A program made the position numbers and the translations under genes. 64,000 bases of DNA from Sphingopyxis sp. LK2115 (lineage in GTDB: Bacteria > Pseudomonadota > Alphaproteobacteria > Sphingomonadales > Sphingomonadaceae). The notes under the pieces are model-generated. The model was given only the letters and a program-made list of their open reading frames with translations, had not been told where the DNA came from and searched no databases. Numbering within the stretch: the first letter of the stretch is position 1; each line of letters opens with the position of its first letter. The stretch covers positions 163,121-227,120 of the forward strand of contig NZ_JABWGQ010000044.1 of assembly GCF_014595975.1 (NCBI RefSeq), given 5' to 3'. Below, piece by piece: positions 61,025 to 64,000 of this stretch.

Positions 61025-62129
61025 CGGCACCCGTCGTTGTCTATGGCGCCAGCGGTTACACTGGTAAGCTGATCGTCTGGCACCTGGCCCTGGCGGGCAT
61101 TCCGTTCATAGCCGCAGGCCGGAGCAAGGCCCGCCTCGAAGAGCAGATGGCCAAGGTTCCGGAACTGGCCGGGGCAGACTATGCGATTGCCGAGGTCGAA
61201 CACGACCGGGCGTCATTGGCCACCCTCTTCCAAGGTGCAAAGATCGTCTACAACGTCACCGGCCCGTTCATGCAGTTGGGCGAACCGGTCGTTCAGGCGG
61301 CCCTCGACGCCGGATGTCACTATCTCGACACAACCGGTGAGACCGACTGGATGGCGTTCTGCCGCGATCATTATGGCGCACTGTTCGCGGAGAAGGGCTG
61401 CTGCTGGCGCCCGCGTCGTCCTACATGTGGGCGGCCGGCAATATTGCCGCCGAAATCGCCCTCGAAACGCCGGGCGTCGACTCCCTCGACATTCTCTATC
61501 TCGCGGATTCAAGCACGAGCGTGGCATCGACCAAGTCGTTCCTGCGGATGTGTACCAAGCCGCAGTATTTCCTTGAGCATAACGAAATGTTGATGTGGCC
61601 CTATGCCACGGCCTACGACGTGCGTTCACCCGATCAGAACCGGCTCTTCAAGGCTCTGCCTTGGGGGGGCGGTGGCGAGCCGATCTGGTACAAGGACGAT
61701 CCGCGGGTCAGCAACTGTGCGACGCTGGTTGGCTTCAAGAACCAGGTCATGTTTGGCGCAGTTCTGCACGTTCTTACCGAATTCGAGCAGAAATACCGGA
61801 ATCTGGACGCCGATGCCCAGGAAAAAGTCACCAACGACCTCGGGGGGCAAATCACCGAAGTCGAACCTGATCGGGAAGATCCGAACCGCAATCGTTCCGT
61901 AATCTCCTGCATAGGGCGCGGCAATATGGCCGGTGTCACCGTAGTGATGCGTGGCAACTCGCCGTATTTGCAGACCGGCGAGATGGCTGCCGAAGCCTGC
62001 CGCCGTATTCTGGCAGGCAAGTTGCTGGCCACCGGCTTTCAGTCACCGGCAAAGGCAATCGGCGCACGCCATATCCTGAATGCCTGGGCTGAAAAGGGCT
62101 ATCACGCATGGTCGGCCAGCGCGACCTGA
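61021..62129 (+). pseudogene. Saccharopine-dehydrogenase-like / trans-acting enoyl reductase-like gene, frameshifted
   Basis: The first frame (from ATG 61021) gives VVVYGASGYTGKLIVWHLALAGIPFIAAGRSKARLEEQM, the NAD(P)-binding start of the saccharopine-dehydrogenase-like family, and VTGPFMQLGEPVVQAALDAGCHYLDTTGETDWM. A second frame continues (MWAAGNIAAEIALETPGVDSLDILYL ... AEACRRILAGKLLATGFQSPAKAIGARHILNAWAEKGYHAWSASAT). The break is near 61398 within GAGAAGGGCTGCTGCTGGCG; one more base after GGG would give EKGLLLAPASSYMWAAGNIA. Joined, it has about 370 residues, the usual length. Such proteins are reductases of lipid or polyketide metabolism. Confidence 0.8.
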
Positions 62130-62251
62130 CAGACATTTAAACGCTATCGGCGGCGAAGCACCGAAGATTCAGACGTGAGTTCACACCGCGAATCCCGTCA
62201 ACGGAGGGTTCTGCGGGCGGCGACCTGCGTCCAATTGAAAGGAGAGGGACT

Positions 62252-63976
62252 ATGAGGGGCATCAAACTTAACACTACGACAGCACTGCTAACCGGAGTTG
62301 CCTCGCTAGGCATAACGCAAGCGGCGACAGCGCAGGAGACACAGCCTCCCGCCGCAGCGCAAAACCTGTCAGAGAGCGCAATAGCGGATAACGGCGGGAT
62401 CGCCGATATCGTCGTCACCGCACAAAAGCGGTCACAGAACCTGCAAAGCGTGCCCGTTGCCGTGTCGGCCATCGATAGCAACGCGCTGAAAGCCAAGGGC
62501 ATCACCGATACCACCGATCTGATGGGCGCCCTGCCCAGCCTCCAGATCACGACGCCCTATGGCAAGACCCAGCCTAACTTCTCGCTGCGCGGCGTATCGG
62601 TGGCGAATGAGTTCGCTGCCTCGACCGCCTCGCCGGTAGGGGTCTATGTCGACGAAGTTTACCAGAGCTTCCGCGCCAGCCACGGACAGCAGCTTTACGA
62701 TCTGGACCGTGTCGAGGTTCTTCGCGGCCCTCAGGGCACGCTTTACGGTCGGAACACCACCGGCGGCGCCATCAGCTTCTTCACCAAGGCGCCCGACCTT
62801 GGTCGGAACAACGGCTATCTCACCTTGGGCTATGGCAACTATGACACGAAGACGGCGGAAGGCGCCGTCGAATTGACGCTCGTTCCCGATCAACTGGGCA
62901 TTCGCGTTGCAGGCACCTATTCCAAGGGAGACGGCTGGCTCTACAACCGCGCGCAAAGCCGCTACATCGGCACGACCGACAGTCTCGCGGGCCGGGCGAC
63001 GATCCGCTGGAAGCCATCCGACCGGCTCGACGTCCGCCTCAAGATCTATGGGGCCCGCGACAATCCCCTTGCGGCAGCGCCATTTGCTCTAGGCCAGCTG
63101 GCTGGCGGGCGAGACGACCTGGGCTATTCGCGCTTCGACCCTTCGCAGAATGGCGGGTCAGCACTTGGCGACAACGAAATCAACTCCGACACGTCGGGAC
63201 ACTATTTCACCGATTCCTACGGCGGAGCGCTTACCATCAAATACGACTTGACCGACAATCTCACGGTCACCTCGATCACCGGATACGATCATGGCCGGTA
63301 TCGCAATTCGCCTTTCGACTGTGACGGATCGCCGAACGATGTTTGCTCTCTGCGCTATTTCTCCAGCAGCACCAATTTCAATCAGGATCTCCGCTTCACC
63401 TACAAGGACGGCCCGCTGAACGTCACTGCCGGACTCTACTACGGCAAGGACAAGGTATACACGCACAACCAGCCTGACTTTTTCGGCGTGCTGCGTCCAC
63501 TGCTGCTTGGCGCCGGTCTGCCGGGCACCTACAGCAACCCTGCGATCGCCACCCCGGATTCGATCGGCATCATACCGGCTTTCGCGGTAAATCCCGCCCT
63601 GACCCCAAGCTCGCCGGGCTTTTGCGATCCCGTTACCGTCAAGCCCGATGGGTTTCTCGACGCGCGCTCGCTGATCGCCCTGCTCACCGACATATCGCTC
63701 AACAACAGCGGCGGCGGCGGCTTTGGCGGCGCATACTCGGCCGCCTGCCGTGCGGCCGGCGCCCCACCGTTCAGCCCCATCCTGGGCGAGCAATATTATA
63801 CCATCAATCGTCCGTCGAAAGCGATCTACGCCGACGCAAGCTACGAAGTCACGGACAAGCTGACCGTTACTGCGGGCCTGCGCTACACTTGGGACAAGGT
63901 CAAATATCAGGACGGACGGACGATCCTCTACGACCTTTCCGGCCAGAATATGTTAGCGTCCGCGCTCGTGGTGTAA
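62252..63976 (+). CDS. TonB-dependent receptor, C-terminally truncated
   Basis: 574 residues with AAAGGAGAG before ATG 62252. Signal peptide (about residues 1-28, TALLTGVASLGITQAATAQ), a TonB box-like ADIVVTAQKR (about 50-59), plug domain (DTTDLMGALPSLQITTPYG, VEVLRGPQGTLYGRNTTGGAISFFTKAP) and the first strands of the barrel. The last recognisable barrel strand is LTVTAGLRYTWDKVKYQDGRTILYDLSGQN, then MLASALVV and stop. Full receptors of this group have about 750 residues and end in Phe. So the barrel has lost about 200 residues, presumably to an insertion near 63950. The ligand is probably the substrate of the acyl-CoA operon upstream. Confidence 0.85.
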   Translation: MRGIKLNTTTALLTGVASLGITQAATAQETQPPAAAQNLSESAIADNGGIADIVVTAQKRSQNLQSVPVAVSAIDSNALKAKGITDTTDLMGALPSLQITTPYGKTQPNFSLRGVSVANEFAASTASPVGVYVDEVYQSFRASHGQQLYDLDRVEVLRGPQGTLYGRNTTGGAISFFTKAPDLGRNNGYLTLGYGNYDTKTAEGAVELTLVPDQLGIRVAGTYSKGDGWLYNRAQSRYIGTTDSLAGRATIRWKPSDRLDVRLKIYGARDNPLAAAPFALGQLAGGRDDLGYSRFDPSQNGGSALGDNEINSDTSGHYFTDSYGGALTIKYDLTDNLTVTSITGYDHGRYRNSPFDCDGSPNDVCSLRYFSSSTNFNQDLRFTYKDGPLNVTAGLYYGKDKVYTHNQPDFFGVLRPLLLGAGLPGTYSNPAIATPDSIGIIPAFAVNPALTPSSPGFCDPVTVKPDGFLDARSLIALLTDISLNNSGGGGFGGAYSAACRAAGAPPFSPILGEQYYTINRPSKAIYADASYEVTDKLTVTAGLRYTWDKVKYQDGRTILYDLSGQNMLASALVV

Positions 63977-64000
63977 TTTCCGGTGTAGGCGATGGTGTAT
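63948..64000. mobile_element. Possible end of an insertion sequence at the window edge
   Basis: The receptor frame ends within a stretch that no longer looks like a barrel (a rare TTA codon, then TAA) and is followed by GTGTAATTTCCGGTGTAGGC. GTGTAA-containing ends of this kind are seen in IS256-family elements, as I recall them. The transposase, if any, lies beyond the window, and the second end and target duplication cannot be seen. Confidence 0.3.

Overview
The window is a high-GC, densely packed chromosomal segment from an alphaproteobacterium of the order Sphingomonadales, most likely Sphingopyxis or a close relative. This placement rests on recognising protein families and gene order by eye (SapC, DUF1674, EVE-domain protein, class II aldolase, the mreBCD-mrdA-rodA block, several sphingomonad secreted proteins), on GTG/TTG starts, and on ATGA/GTGA overlaps. 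No database search was possible. About 60 protein genes or gene remnants and two tRNAs are annotated.

Layout. 1-8.1 kb: the 5' part of a DEAD-box RNA helicase, a small secreted protein, an FAD-linked oxidase, SapC, the SDH assembly factor DUF1674, rsmB, then a minus-strand cluster of a TIR/SH3/YARHG membrane protein and a TPR plus class III cyclase protein cut by an in-frame amber stop. 8.2-21.3 kb: MFS exporter, cysK, cell-wall hydrolase, an RluA-type synthase overlapping arfB, PilZ, EVE, a 2OG-Fe(II) oxygenase, rpsU, class II aldolase, an orphan 2Fe-2S protein, an RcnB-like protein with six EF-hand-like loops, a DUF1295/acyltransferase operon, fpr and tRNA-Arg. 21.3-29.1 kb: queuosine precursor transporter, purS-purQ and purC separated by an iron-storage block (bfd-bfr) with tandem iron-box-like dyads, and an M16 peptidase. 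29.2-41.8 kb: enoyl-CoA hydratase, PhoD phosphatase, DUF3667, proA, a toxin-antitoxin pair, nadD-rsfS-rlmH-envC-like-ctpA, dsbB-coq7. 41.9-49.4 kb: pmbA, an inositol-phosphatase-family gene, a MerR regulator divergent from a glutaredoxin-MauE fusion across a mer-like promoter, a second PhoD, mutL. 49.6-55.1 kb: the cell-shape operon mreB-mreC-mreD-mrdA-rodA. 55.3 kb: tRNA-Lys.

From 55.3 kb to the right edge the sequence changes character. The base and codon choice is less extreme. It carries an AraC regulator divergent from an acyl-CoA catabolic operon (acyl-CoA dehydrogenase, thiolase, acyl-CoA ligase, saccharopine-dehydrogenase-like protein) followed by a TonB-dependent receptor. The dehydrogenase and the saccharopine-dehydrogenase-like gene each carry a one-base frameshift at a G-run, and the receptor is cut short near 63.95 kb by what looks like a mobile-element end. 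I read this as a horizontally acquired uptake-and-degradation island beside tRNA-Lys that is now decaying, or as a region with assembly errors.

The best candidates for unusual biology are the TIR/TPR-cyclase pair (it has the component types of cyclic-nucleotide signalling or Pycsar-like defence), the mer-type operator driving a glutaredoxin-MauE protein, and the iron-box-like dyads, one of which stands in front of a 24-residue open frame.
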